From assembly GCA_022041995.1 (NCBI GenBank), contig CP074384.1, positions 1 through 64,000 on the forward strand: a stretch of 64,000 nt of DNA. Reading direction: 5' to 3'. The translations under genes were made by a program, and so were the position numbers. A model generated the notes under the pieces. It was given only the letters and a program-made list of their open reading frames with translations, was not told the origin of the DNA and did no database searches. Below, piece after piece: positions 8,536-17,344 of the stretch. The first letter of the stretch is position 1; every line of letters begins with the position of its first letter. Source of the stretch: Cupriavidus necator. Its GTDB lineage: Bacteria > Pseudomonadota > Gammaproteobacteria > Burkholderiales > Burkholderiaceae.

Positions 8536-9549
8536 TTACGAGAAGCAGCGTGCTACATCGAACGGTTTTCGCTCCTTCAGCATATGGAAACACGCACGGG
8601 CTAGCTTGTGCGCCAGAGCTTTGCGCGCCAAGATCGGGTTACTCTTGGCTTTCTTTCGCTCATAGAAGCGCTTGGCTTCTGCACAATGGCGCAGCGCAAA
8701 GTTGGCTGCTTCAATGAACGCCCAGGAGAGGTACGGGTTTCCGTTCTTGGTGTTGCCTTCGCCCTTTTTCTTGCCGTTGCTCGTGTGCTGGCTGTCCACA
8801 CAACGAGCGTACGATGCAAAGTTGCCGACGCTGGCGAAACGCTCGATGGTTCCGGTTTCCAGTAGGATGACGGTTGCAAGAATTTGGCCGATACCGGGCA
8901 CCGTAGTCAGCAATGCATAGTCGTGGTTCGGTGCAACCTTCTCTTGAAGACGCCTTTCCAGAATATGGATCTGAGCGGAGAGAGTCGTGATGACCGCGAC
9001 GTTCGCTCGAACAGCGAGCGCTACGTCGTCCGGCAGGGGCATTTGATCGACAGCCGCCTCGTCCAGTCGCTTGACCTGATTGCTCGTGATTCGCGTGCCG
9101 GACTGACGCGCTGTAATGCTCTCGACAGCGAGAATGTGGTTGGTGCGGCTGCGTACCAGTTGCATGCGTTTCCTGGCCAGATCTCGCACGGCACGGTGCT
9201 TCGCTGGCAGGATGGTGCCCGTAGGAAGGATGCCTAGCCGCAGCAGGTGCGCAAGGTAGCGCGCATCGGTCTCATCGCCGCTGTGCTTGAGCCCATCATA
9301 TTTCTTGATTGCGGTGGTGTTAGCCAGGTGCACTTGGAAGCTCGCCTCCTGCAGGCCGTCAACAAGCCAGTACCAGTTGTAAGTCGATTCGACTACGACG
9401 CCAGCCAGTTCGAGTTGCCACGGAGCAAGGAACGCCAGAATCGTCTTCAAGTCGTTGGGTAGCCGCTTCTCTGCGACCCCGCGGTCCGTTTCGTCAATCA
9501 CGCTTACTACGCTGTTGTTCGAGTGCAGGTCTATGCCGCTATATTTCAT
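8536..9549 (-). CDS. IS110-family transposase
   Basis: A 337-residue DEDD transposase started at MKYSGIDLHSNNSVVSVIDE, with GGAGG about 8 bp upstream. The N-terminal RuvC-like domain carries the first Asp in GIDLHS, Glu in VVVESTYNWYW and Asp residues in SGDETDARYLAHLL. The C-terminal transposase_20 domain has the TTVPGIGQILATVIL helix-hairpin-helix motif and the conserved Ser-containing region after GKKKGEGNTKNGN. IS110 elements lack clear inverted repeats and now are known to use a structured guide RNA, so element ends are not assigned. Confidence 0.9.
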   Translation of the reverse strand: MKYSGIDLHSNNSVVSVIDETDRGVAEKRLPNDLKTILAFLAPWQLELAGVVVESTYNWYWLVDGLQEASFQVHLANTTAIKKYDGLKHSGDETDARYLAHLLRLGILPTGTILPAKHRAVRDLARKRMQLVRSRTNHILAVESITARQSGTRITSNQVKRLDEAAVDQMPLPDDVALAVRANVAVITTLSAQIHILERRLQEKVAPNHDYALLTTVPGIGQILATVILLETGTIERFASVGNFASYARCVDSQHTSNGKKKGEGNTKNGNPYLSWAFIEAANFALRHCAEAKRFYERKKAKSNPILARKALAHKLARACFHMLKERKPFDVARCFS

Positions 9550-9700
9550 ATGGGCCTCCGTATGGTTAAAGCGGTTTGGCAAACTCACTTTAACCCTCGT
9601 CGCCCGCCAAGGGCGGCGGTGGGGGCCCGCTAGATGATTTTCAGGTAATACCGGCCCGCGCGCCGCTATGCTGCGCGTTTTCACACGCGGAGCGAATCGC

Positions 9701-10452
9701 ATGAAGGTGAGGGTGGAGGGGCCGATCACGGCCGAACGGTTGGCCGAGGCGGTGGCACAGGCCGCCACGTTGCACGAGGGCGGGGCGGTGGCCTTCGCGG
9801 GGTTCTACGGGGCCACGCTGTATCTGCACGCCTATACCGACGAGGGCGAGCCGATGGCCGTCGATCAGGACGGCAAGGAGATGGCCCTCACGGTGCGCGC
9901 ACCAGCGGGCACTGTGCTGCGGCCCCCCGCTCAGCGAGCGGGCCGCGCAGGCGCGCGCAGCGCGTCGCTGACGCGAGGCAGGCGCGGGACACACAGCGCG
10001 AGCGCGTACAGCAGTGGCACGCGGAACAGCAGCGACGCGTGGAAGCGGACCGGGCGCGTCGGGCGCGCTTGCAAACCGAACTGCGCCAGCACCAAGCGAC
10101 CTTTGACCGTGTCCTCACGGCGTACGGCGCCGACGTGATGGTCCAGTGCAACGCGGCGATCGGCGCGGTCTGGGACAAGTGGCGGCCTCTGGTGACCTCC
10201 GGGCCCACCAAGGGCCAACGCCGCGACCAGCCGGTGCTCGCCGTGGAGGACGGACGGCTGACGCTGCGCATCGGCGCCGGGCGGCCTCCCCGGGGTATCC
10301 ACACCCCGTTGCGGCGGTTGGCCAGCGATGGAACGCGGCTGGAGCCGCACTGGAAGCATGACGCATGGGTGCATGGGGCCGTCCCGGCCTTGCGTGCGGT
10401 GATCGACGGCTTCCTTCAGCAACTGCCCCCCGGGGTGGGCCCGGCGGCATGA
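9701..10452 (+). pseudogene. Hypothetical protein upstream of hipBA, frameshifted
   Basis: Frame 2 from ATG 9701 encodes MKVRVEGPITAERLAEAVAQ and a compact alpha/beta domain through EGEPMAVDQDGKEM. Downstream, frame 1 carries a long Arg/Gln-rich helix (RVADARQARDTQRERVQQWH) and a C-terminal domain ending at 10452. The codon usage and continuity suggest one gene, with one C missing from the C6 run at 9923-9928. The protein would be about 250 residues with a central coiled coil. I do not recognise the family. It precedes hipBA on the same strand but the operator sites between them argue for separate transcription. Confidence 0.45.
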
Positions 10453-10476
10453 ACCGAGGCGCCCATCGGGTAGCTT

Positions 10477-10592
10477 CTTCCCGTACGGTAAGAAATTGTC
10501 TCGTGATGGCGACGCGGCCGCTAGAACTTCCCGTACGGTAAGATTCGGTTGCGCGCCATGTCATTCGCGTAGTAATCTTCCCGTACGGTAAG
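10477..10592 (+). promoter_or_regulatory. Three operator-like palindromes at exact 50-bp spacing before hipB
   Basis: CTTCCCGTACGGTAAG occurs at 10477-10492, 10527-10542 and 10577-10592, identical each time. It is a near-perfect palindrome centred on CCGTACGG. HipB-type antitoxins repress their own operon by binding several palindromic operators, so these are the likely HipB sites. The last site ends 5 bp before the AAGGAG ribosome binding site, so repressor there would also block transcription initiation or the leader. Confidence 0.8.
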
Positions 10593-10608
10593 ATTACAAG
10601 GAGTGATC

Positions 10609-10869
10609 ATGGCGTTGTTTCCGCCCACACCGGTGCCGACGCCGCGCGGCGCGGTGCTGGGCACGATCAGCACGGTGGCCGAGCTCGGCGCCTTGGTGAA
10701 GTGCCTGCGGGCGCAGCAGCACGTCACGCAACAGGCCCTCGCCGCCTTCGCGGGGACTGGTGAACGCTTTGTGGTCGATCTGGAGCGGGGCAAGCCCACC
10801 GTGCAGCTCGACAAGGTGCTGCTGGTGCTGGACAGCTTGGGCCTGCAGCTGGCCGTGACGGAGCGCTGA
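10609..10869 (+). CDS. hipB: HipB-like antitoxin / autorepressor
   Basis: An 86-residue XRE-type DNA-binding protein. ATG 10609 is chosen over the GTG at 10603 because AAGGAG lies at 10598-10603, five bases upstream. The helix-turn-helix spans about residues 25-75: TVAELGALVKCLRAQQHVTQ, then QALAAFAGTGERFVVDLERG, then KPTVQLDKVLLVLDSLGLQL. These match the y4mF/HipB pattern. HipB neutralises HipA and represses the operon. The stop codon is 2 bp from the hipA start, so the pair is one operon, governed by the three palindromes just upstream. Confidence 0.88.
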   Translation: MALFPPTPVPTPRGAVLGTISTVAELGALVKCLRAQQHVTQQALAAFAGTGERFVVDLERGKPTVQLDKVLLVLDSLGLQLAVTER

Positions 10870-10871
10870 CC

Positions 10872-12191
10872 ATGCAGCTCTTGCACGTGTATCGCGAACG
10901 GGCGCTGGTGGGCACACTGACCGACCCGGACGGAAGCATTACGTTCCAGTACGACCCGGCGTGGATCGCCGCGCAGGGGCAGGCGTTGTCGCCGCACCTG
11001 CCGGTGCCCGAAGTGGGCGCGGACAATGTCCTGTACGAGGGCGCCCCGGTGCAGGCCTTCTTTGAGAACCTGCTGCCCGAGGGCACGATCCGCGAATTCC
11101 TTGGCAAGGCCCTGCACGTCTCGCCCGAAAACGTGGTGGGCCTGCTGGCCCAGCTCGGGGGCGATACCGCCGGTGCGTTTTCGATCCTGCCGGCGGGGGT
11201 CACGCCGGGCATGCAGGCGCGCTACGTGCCGGTCACGCGCGCGGACATCCGGGGCTGGTTCACCGAGTCCCGGGGCCTGCCCCTGTCGCTCAAGGGCGCG
11301 CAGCTGTCGGCGCTCTCCGGCGTGCAGGACAAGATGGCGGTGTACATCGACGACGCGGGTCAGTTTTTCATCCCGATCGGCGACGCACCGTCCACACACA
11401 TCGTGAAGCCGGCGGTGACGCACCGCCCGGACGTGCCCGATACGGCCGTCAACGAGGCCTTCACCATGCAGCTGGCCCGGGCCGTCGGGCTCGACGTGCC
11501 CGTGGTGAGCTACGATGCGGAGCTCGACGCGGCGATCATTGCGCGCTACGACCGGTGCTTCTCGGCACAAGGTGTGACGCAGCGCCTGCATCAGTACGAC
11601 CTGTGTCAGGCCTTGGGCATTGCCTCCGGCAAGAAGTACGAGGGGGAGGGCGGGCCTTCCTTTGCCGATTGCTTTGCCTATGTGCGACGCCATAGTGCCA
11701 CCCCCATCCCGGACGGCACGCGCCTCCTGCAATGGCTGGCCTTCAACCTGATCGCCGGCAACATGGACAGTCATGCCAAGAACCTGTCGATGCTGGTTGA
11801 CCCGACCGATCAGCGGCCCCGACTCGCGCCGTTTTACGACCTGCTCAACACCCGGCGGTACCGGCACCTGAGCCAGAAGTTCGCCTTCAAGGTCGGGGGC
11901 GAGGCCCGCCCTGAGTGGATCCGCTCGCGACACTGGGAGCGCTTCTGCGAGGACCTCCGCGTCCTGCCGAAACATATCCGACGGGTCATGACGGCACTGG
12001 TGGATACGGTCGAGGCGACCTTGCCGGCCGTGTTGGCCGACCTGCAGGCGCAGGCGCCCGGACACGGCCGGCTGCTGCAGTCGCTGGCCGACGATGCACG
12101 ACGCGAGGCTACCCGACTGCGCCAGCGGATCACGCCGTCGCCCGCGAGCGCCACGCCGCCCGCGCCCGGCGCCGACGAGGAGATGAGATGA
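10872..12191 (+). CDS. hipA: HipA-like serine/threonine kinase toxin
   Basis: A 439-residue HipA-family kinase. The N-subdomain-1 (about residues 5-110) includes NVLYEGAPVQAFFENLLPEG. The core carries SGVQDKMAVYI and STHIVKPAV, the ATP-binding lysine region. The catalytic loop is NLIAGNMDSHAKNLSM with the general-base Asp and metal-binding Asn, and the metal-binding Asp follows in APFYDLLNT. HipA of E. coli phosphorylates glutamyl-tRNA synthetase and causes growth arrest and persistence; the target here is unknown. The length matches the family, all key residues are present, and it should be active. Its end is 48 bp from an IS6 copy. Confidence 0.93.
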   Translation: MQLLHVYRERALVGTLTDPDGSITFQYDPAWIAAQGQALSPHLPVPEVGADNVLYEGAPVQAFFENLLPEGTIREFLGKALHVSPENVVGLLAQLGGDTAGAFSILPAGVTPGMQARYVPVTRADIRGWFTESRGLPLSLKGAQLSALSGVQDKMAVYIDDAGQFFIPIGDAPSTHIVKPAVTHRPDVPDTAVNEAFTMQLARAVGLDVPVVSYDAELDAAIIARYDRCFSAQGVTQRLHQYDLCQALGIASGKKYEGEGGPSFADCFAYVRRHSATPIPDGTRLLQWLAFNLIAGNMDSHAKNLSMLVDPTDQRPRLAPFYDLLNTRRYRHLSQKFAFKVGGEARPEWIRSRHWERFCEDLRVLPKHIRRVMTALVDTVEATLPAVLADLQAQAPGHGRLLQSLADDARREATRLRQRITPSPASATPPAPGADEEMR

Positions 12192-12239
12192 CGGCAGACA
12201 GCCTGAGCCAATTGGCCGCCCCGTGCGGGGCATGCCCGT

Positions 12240-13081
12240 GGCTCTGGTGCAAATAGCGCGGGGGCGAATCGGTTAAGGTGTCGGGCTGAACGAATTGAGA
12301 ACCGACGATGAGCAAGCTGAAGAGCCTGGACGAACTGTTTGCAGGCCGTCACTTTGACCGTGATGTGATCATTCTGTGTGTTCGCTGGTACCTGCGCTAC
12401 AAGCTTAGCTTGCGCGATCTAGTCGAAATGATGGCGGAACGGGGTCTGGCGCTGGCCCACACGACGATCCTGCGCTGGGTGCGGCGCTTTGCGCCGGAGT
12501 TCGTCAAACGGTGGAATCGCTTCGGCAGCCCCACCGGCCAGTCCTGGCGTGTTGACGAGACTTATGTCAAGCTGCGCGGAAAGTGGGTCTATCTTTATCG
12601 GGCGGTGGATCGGGTGGGCCAGACGGTTGACTTCATGCTCCGTGCAAAGCGCGACGTGGAGGCGGCAAAAGCCTTTTTCAGGAAGGCGATCAAACATCAG
12701 GGCCAGCCACCGAAGATCATCACGCTTGACGGCTATGCGGCCTCGCACCGCGCCGTGCGCGAGATGAAGGCCGATGGCTTGCTGCCTGAGGACACGAAGG
12801 TCCGATCCTCGAAATATCTCAATAATCTGGTCGAGCAGGACCACCGCAACATCAAGTCCCGGACGAAAGTCATGCTCGGCTTCAAACGTTTCAGGAACGC
12901 AGCGATCACTCTCTCTGGTATTGAGTTGGTACATCGCATTCGCAAGGGCCAATTCGGCCTCGCGAAGCTCGGCCTCAAAGATACCACTGCGCCCGCAGTC
13001 TGGGAGGCCGTCCTGTCTGCTTGATGAGGTATCCTCTATATAACAACAATCTCGTACAGACCGCCTATTTGCACCAGAGCC
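12240..13081 (+). mobile_element. IS6-family insertion sequence, copy 2
   Basis: Same 842-bp element as at 2932 but in the opposite orientation, with the same 17-bp inverted repeats. Flanks ATGCCCGT and ATCGTCGG are not a duplication. Its right end truncates an rpoD-like gene. Together with copy 1 it brackets 8.5 kb in inverted orientation. Confidence 0.93.
12308..13024 (+). CDS. IS6-family DDE transposase (copy 2)
   Basis: Identical 238-residue product to the copy at 2989-3705, with the HTH, the catalytic residues in WRVDETYVK and TLDGYAA, and the Glu in LVEQDHRN. Located 68 bp inside the element. Likely active, since three identical copies persist. Confidence 0.95.
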   Translation: MSKLKSLDELFAGRHFDRDVIILCVRWYLRYKLSLRDLVEMMAERGLALAHTTILRWVRRFAPEFVKRWNRFGSPTGQSWRVDETYVKLRGKWVYLYRAVDRVGQTVDFMLRAKRDVEAAKAFFRKAIKHQGQPPKIITLDGYAASHRAVREMKADGLLPEDTKVRSSKYLNNLVEQDHRNIKSRTKVMLGFKRFRNAAITLSGIELVHRIRKGQFGLAKLGLKDTTAPAVWEAVLSA

Positions 13082-13834
13082 ATCGTCGGAGGCTTCTGCT
13101 TCCACTTGAACTTCGTCGGACTCTTGCGTTATTTCGCTTTCGTTCAAGTCGTCGCTGATGCCATCGACCAGTTCGTCGATACGCAGCTCGCCGGCAACGA
13201 TGCGGCCCACATCGGCAAGAATCGCGGACACGACTGACGGACACGCGGCGATCGCCTGAATCATGTCCTGCAAGCCGCCTTCGATGCGTTTTGCGATTTC
13301 GATTTCGCCGGCGCGGGTCAGCAGTTCACGGGCACCCATTTCGCGCATGTACAGTCGGACCGGATCAGTTGTGCGGCCGAATTCGGAATCGACGGTCGAC
13401 AGTGCAGCTTCCGCTTCCTCGTCCGCCTGATCGTCGGATGCCGCGGCATGCGCGGCGTCGCTTAACAGGAGCGTCTCCACGTCCGGCGCCTGCTCGTACA
13501 CGGTCACCCCCATGTCGCTGAATGTGCTGACGATCGTCTCCATCGCCGCAGTTTGCGTAAAGTTGTCCGGCAGGTGATCGTTGATGTCCGCGTGGGTGAG
13601 ATAACCGCGCTCGCGGCCAAGCGCGATCAGCGCGCGCATCTGGCGTTGACGCTCCTCGTCCTGGCGCGCCATGGACGCGATCTCCAGCGGTGTTGCGACT
13701 GCTTGAATCTTTCCTTTTGGAGAGCGGTGGCCGGTCTTTGATGTGACCGCGATCGTGCGAGATGCTGAATCGTCGCGAACTGAATTTGCCAATACACTCT
13801 CCTCGACAGATTGGCCGACGATCGTCGCGGACAT
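13082..13834 (-). pseudogene. rpoD: RpoD-type sigma-70 N-terminal fragment
   Basis: From ATG 13834 the frame encodes a short variable leader and then sigma-70 region 1.1 (RALIALGRERGYLTHADIND, then TVYEQAPDVETLLLSD) and region 1.2 (EFGRTTDPVRLYMREMGARE, then LLTRAGEIEIAKRIEGG), followed by the start of the non-conserved region. It runs into IS6 copy 2 at 13081 after about 250 residues. Regions 2, 3 and 4, which bind core polymerase and promoter elements, are gone. The open frame continues into the IS as a chimera with no sigma function. Divergence in the leader suggests a second rpoD paralogue on the replicon, not the housekeeping gene. Confidence 0.85.
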
Positions 13835-14300
13835 GACGCTGGTTAAGCCCGTCGGGGTGCGAACGAAATCGTGGAATCACGCACGGACATTTGAGGCCGG
13901 AATGCCTCCCGTGGAGTCCAGTGTGCGCAGAATGGGGGATTTTTAATAATACCAGATGTCGTTGTGCGGTGCAATATGCGATTACCACCGGTCTTGCCAG
14001 CAGTCATCGGACAGGACCTGCTGTCTGCCACCAGGTTAGCCCGCTCGAATTAATCCCTGGGTAAGAATGAGGGCTGACCGGGTTCGCGATGGTGAGCTGT
14101 GGCGCACATTTCGGATCCCGCTCAACCTTTCCCAATGTGTCCGATAATCGCATGCGGCATGTTGCGAAGCAGCAAATTTCCGCGATGGGAGATCTGTAAG
14201 GCTTCCCGCCACGCTACGAACAGTTCTTCAAAGAAGTGGGCGGCTCGTCATTGGCTGCCGTCATGCTGGTCCAGGCGACATCGAAGCCCACCAATCGCTT
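13835..14300. other. 466-bp stretch without a supported gene
   Basis: It holds the upstream region of the rpoD fragment and ends at the ISAzo13 boundary at 14301. Short frames on both strands have no recognisable domain. No hairpin or RNA gene was recognised. Confidence 0.4.
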
Positions 14301-14326
14301 AGGAACGTGCTCGAAATAACTTCCCG

Positions 14327-15328
14327 CTATGCGGCGTTCCGTGAGCGGATGCTGTAGTTCCACGCAGGCAAGGTTGAGTCGTACTCGATGTTCAGTGAAG
14401 CACGGACGCAACGAGTGACTGTCCGTCCGGCTTCATAGACTCCGTCAAGAATGTCAGCAGTAACTTTCAGTCCGGTTTTTGTGCAGGCTTTTTCGATCAG
14501 TTCACGAACCAGACTAACGCTGCTGAAGACTACGCCAGCACAGGCTCGCGTAATGTGTGGAAACACGCGGTGCTCGATCGGATTATGTTTCGAGCAGTAT
14601 GGGGCGTAGTGGGCCACCCGGATTTCCAGTCCGAGCCGGTCTGCCAGATCTTGCAGATCCGCTTTGAAAAGCCACGAATCACTTGGGTTGCTACCTCCGC
14701 CATCGCACAGTAGCAGTAACCGTGTGGCTTGGGGATAATCGGCGCGACCCTGTTTTTCCCACCAGTGCGCTACGCTGTCGCAGGCAAACTGCGTCGTGTC
14801 ACGGCTCACCCCGATGTTCACATGTGCCTTGTTCAGCCCGATGTCGTACAGCCCATGCGGGATGACCTTGCCTTCGCTGTAGCTCGGAAAATCATGGTCG
14901 AGGACTTCAAGCTGCTCGCGCGTGTAGAGCTTGCCGTCGCGATAGAAATTGCCCAGCATCTCCTTCTTCTTCGTATCGATGCTGAGGACAGGCTGGTCGT
15001 CTTCGAGATATTCCGCCTTGAGTTGCGTAATACGCTGAAATTGTACGTCGCGTTGTGCGTGGGACTTGAACGACTTCTTTTTCTGTGATTGCCGCCGGGA
15101 AAAACCGTTGCGCTTTAGCAGCTGCCGGACCGTTCGCACGCTCACCCGTTCGCCTACTTGCTGCGTCATCGCCTGTGCGATTTCGCGTGGCTTCAGATCC
15201 GTCCAGATGATGCCGTGTTGTGGATTACCCGCCGTATGCTCTCGCACCACATCTAGAAATACCGCATTCCACTCCGGATGGTCCGTTAACCTGGATTTAC
15301 GCCCCTTTTTTTCGGATCCGCTCTCCAA
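14327..15328 (-). CDS. ISAzo13-family transposase, main part
   Basis: A 333-residue frame holding the DDE domain of an ISAzo13-type transposase. First Asp lies in VLSIDTKKKEMLGNFYRDG, second in LLLLCDGGGSNPSDSW, and the Glu in KHNPIEHRVFPHITRA. The DNA-binding N-terminus is in the overlapping 94-residue frame (15297-15581). The frames meet at a run of seven T on the plus strand (A7 in the coding sense). A -1 shift there would give GERIRKK followed by GRKSRLTDHPEW, the usual fusion. Identical split in copy B suggests it is real or a shared under-call. Confidence 0.85.
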   Translation of the reverse strand: MESGSEKKGRKSRLTDHPEWNAVFLDVVREHTAGNPQHGIIWTDLKPREIAQAMTQQVGERVSVRTVRQLLKRNGFSRRQSQKKKSFKSHAQRDVQFQRITQLKAEYLEDDQPVLSIDTKKKEMLGNFYRDGKLYTREQLEVLDHDFPSYSEGKVIPHGLYDIGLNKAHVNIGVSRDTTQFACDSVAHWWEKQGRADYPQATRLLLLCDGGGSNPSDSWLFKADLQDLADRLGLEIRVAHYAPYCSKHNPIEHRVFPHITRACAGVVFSSVSLVRELIEKACTKTGLKVTADILDGVYEAGRTVTRCVRASLNIEYDSTLPAWNYSIRSRNAA

Positions 15329-15581
15329 CCGGATCCAGCTCTTCTTCCAGGTCCTTTAGCCCTTGTCTAATTGTTTTCGGGTCCATTTCAAACAGTTTCG
15401 CAATATATTCGAAACCGCCATGGCCCAGCTTGTCCGCCTCCACAGCCGCATACCGCCGTCGGTCCTTCTCCGACAAGCGCGCGTACAGCCGCTTCATCCG
15501 CGTTTCAACCTCAGCCCGGTAACCAGCCTGCATCGTTTGTCCTCCAGAGGCATCACATCTTACCCGCGTCGCTTTGCGCAC
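15297..15581 (-). CDS. ISAzo13-family transposase, N-terminal frame
   Basis: A 94-residue frame with the helical DNA-binding part of the transposase: RLYARLSEKDRRRYAAVEAD, then KLGHGGFEYIAKLFEMDPKT, ending GERIRKKGA and a stop just after the A7 run. The likely start is the ATG of MQAGYRAEVETRMKRLYARL. Alone it could act as a repressor-like OrfA; with a -1 shift it forms the full transposase. Confidence 0.75.
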   Translation of the reverse strand: MRKATRVRCDASGGQTMQAGYRAEVETRMKRLYARLSEKDRRRYAAVEADKLGHGGFEYIAKLFEMDPKTIRQGLKDLEEELDPVGERIRKKGA

Positions 15582-15959
15582 GCCAGGTCCACTTCGGGAA
15601 GTTATTTCTCACTCGTTCCTTAGCAGGGTACTCTTGCGCCGCCGGCACCCCTGGGCTTGCTCCCGCAGCCCGTCGCGCTTGGCAGGAGCCGGTTGGCGTG
15701 AAGAGCCTTCGGAAACTCGAAGGTTCCCCGAAGATTGATGCCATCGCGATAAGGCACGACACGAACTGCCTATCGCCCCGAAAAGGCGGCCGAATCGGCC
15801 GACATCTTAACTTTGTGTCGCCTAAACGCCATATAAGCCCGCATTCAAACCGCGTGGAGTAACCAATGAAGCACTTAGATGGGCCCGCTCGTTTCGAATA
15901 TTGCGAATTCGATTGTTTCGAATTACTATGGACTCTCAGGGTACGATCCGGGGACTTCC

Positions 15960-16421
15960 ATGCACGCAACCATCACCAATACCGCGCTGCCATCAGCAGA
16001 CGAAAGTGCCATCGCTCGGGAATCGAGCCGCAGCCTGGCGGTGGCCTTGGACAGCCGATCCGATACGCAGCAGTTCGATTTCAAGACTGACAATGGCGAG
16101 TTGCATAGCGTCACCTTGCCCACCTCTGCGCTGAGGCTTCTCGTTGAGGTTCTAGCGGAAATCGGCCAAGGGAACGCCGTCTCTATTATTCCAATTCACG
16201 CCGAGTTGACGACGCAAGAGGCGGCGGACCTGCTTAACGTCTCTCGGCCATACTTGGTCCAGCTTCTGGAGAAGGGCGACATTCCGTTCCGCAAAGTCAA
16301 CACGCATCGGCGCGTCCTCTACCAGGACGTTGTCAGCTACAAGCAGCGCATTGATAGCGAGCGACGCAAGGCACTAGACGAACTCGCAGCCCAGGCCCAA
16401 GAGCTGGACATGGGCTATTGA
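15960..16421 (+). CDS. Excisionase-family HTH antitoxin of a PIN-type toxin-antitoxin pair
   Basis: A 153-residue protein from ATG 15960 (MHATITNTALPSADESAIAR). An upstream in-frame ATG at 15879 adds a low-similarity leader. The C-terminal half has a MerR/excisionase-like HTH: HAELTTQEAADLLNVSRPYL, then VQLLEKGDIPFRKVNTHRRV, then LYQDVVSYKQRID. This architecture accompanies VapC-like PIN toxins in Burkholderia-type TA pairs, where it represses the operon and masks the toxin. The stop is 2 bp before the PIN gene start. Confidence 0.78.
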   Translation: MHATITNTALPSADESAIARESSRSLAVALDSRSDTQQFDFKTDNGELHSVTLPTSALRLLVEVLAEIGQGNAVSIIPIHAELTTQEAADLLNVSRPYLVQLLEKGDIPFRKVNTHRRVLYQDVVSYKQRIDSERRKALDELAAQAQELDMGY

Positions 16422-16423
16422 GC

Positions 16424-16792
16424 ATGGCTTCCAACTTCGCTGTAGTCTACGATGCCTGCGTTCTCTATCCTGCTCCGCTGCGCGATCTGCTGATGCGGCT
16501 CGCGCTGACCGACCTGTACCGTGCCAAGTGGACGAATCAAATCCATGACGAGTGGATTCGCAACCTCCTCGCGCGGCGGCCGGAGCTTTCCGCAAATCGC
16601 CTTGCTAACACGCGCGAACTGATGAACCGAAGTGTTCGCGATTCGCTCGTTAGCGGTTATGAGCACCTTATTGAGTCCATTACGTTGCCGGACCCTGACG
16701 ATCGACATGTGGTTGCGGCTGCAATTCATGGGTGCGGGAGACCGCCGATGAATGGGCCGGCGGGTTCCAACCGGAGGCAGGCGCGCGCTTAG
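16424..16792 (+). pseudogene. PIN-domain toxin, C-terminally truncated
   Basis: Begins MASNFAVVYDACVLYPAPLR with the first PIN acidic residue in VVYDACVL and continues through TNQIHDEWIRNLL and LPDPDDRHVVAAAIHG, which hold two more acidic residues. After AAAIH the family normally continues with a TFNLKDF-type strand carrying further acidic residues; here it changes into unrelated sequence and ends at the ISAzo13 copy B boundary. The nuclease is therefore probably dead or weakened, leaving the antitoxin orphaned. Confidence 0.72.
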
Positions 16793-16829
16793 GAACGAGT
16801 GAGAAATAACTTCCCGAAGTGGACCTGGC

Positions 16830-17114
16830 GTGCGCAAAGCGACGCGGGTAAGATGTGATGCCTCTGGAGGACAAACGATGCAGGCTGGTTACCGGGCTGA
16901 GGTTGAAACGCGGATGAAGCGGCTGTACGCGCGCTTGTCGGAGAAGGACCGACGGCGGTATGCGGCTGTGGAGGCGGACAAGCTGGGCCATGGCGGTTTC
17001 GAATATATTGCGAAACTGTTTGAAATGGACCCGAAAACAATTAGACAAGGGCTAAAGGACCTGGAAGAAGAGCTGGATCCGGTTGGAGAGCGGATCCGAA
17101 AAAAAGGGGCGTAA
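16830..17114 (+). CDS. ISAzo13-family transposase, N-terminal frame (copy B)
   Basis: Same 94-residue product as copy A. It ends just after an A7 run at 17099-17105, where a -1 slip would enter the main transposase frame. In this copy the main frame is interrupted downstream, so any fusion protein would be truncated. Confidence 0.7.
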   Translation: MRKATRVRCDASGGQTMQAGYRAEVETRMKRLYARLSEKDRRRYAAVEADKLGHGGFEYIAKLFEMDPKTIRQGLKDLEEELDPVGERIRKKGA

Positions 17115-17344
17115 ATCCAGGTTAACGGACCATCCGGAGTGGAACGCGGTATTTCTAGATGTGGTGCGAGAGCATACGGCGGGTAATCCACAACACGGCA
17201 TCATCTGGACGGATCTGAAGCCACGCGAAATCGCACAGGCGATGACGCAGCAAGTAGGCGAACGGGTGAGCGTGCGAACGGTCCGGCAGCTGCTAAGTGT
17301 CTTGAGTAAACCAATTTCACGAATGAAAGTCAGATGCCAGTCAC

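Larger units (their letters stand above)
14301..15620 (-). mobile_element. ISAzo13-family insertion sequence, copy A
   Basis: A 1,320-bp element. Its ends are imperfect inverted repeats starting AGGAACG and sharing AAATAACTTCCCG, with 22 of 26 positions identical by eye. It carries a transposase in two overlapping frames. A second copy lies inverted at 16791-19200. The flanks show no clear target duplication. Confidence 0.8.

Noticed and set aside
10570..12250. 570-codon minus-strand frame opposite hipBA
   Set aside because: Shadow of hipA; hipA has complete kinase motifs and a proper start and operon context.
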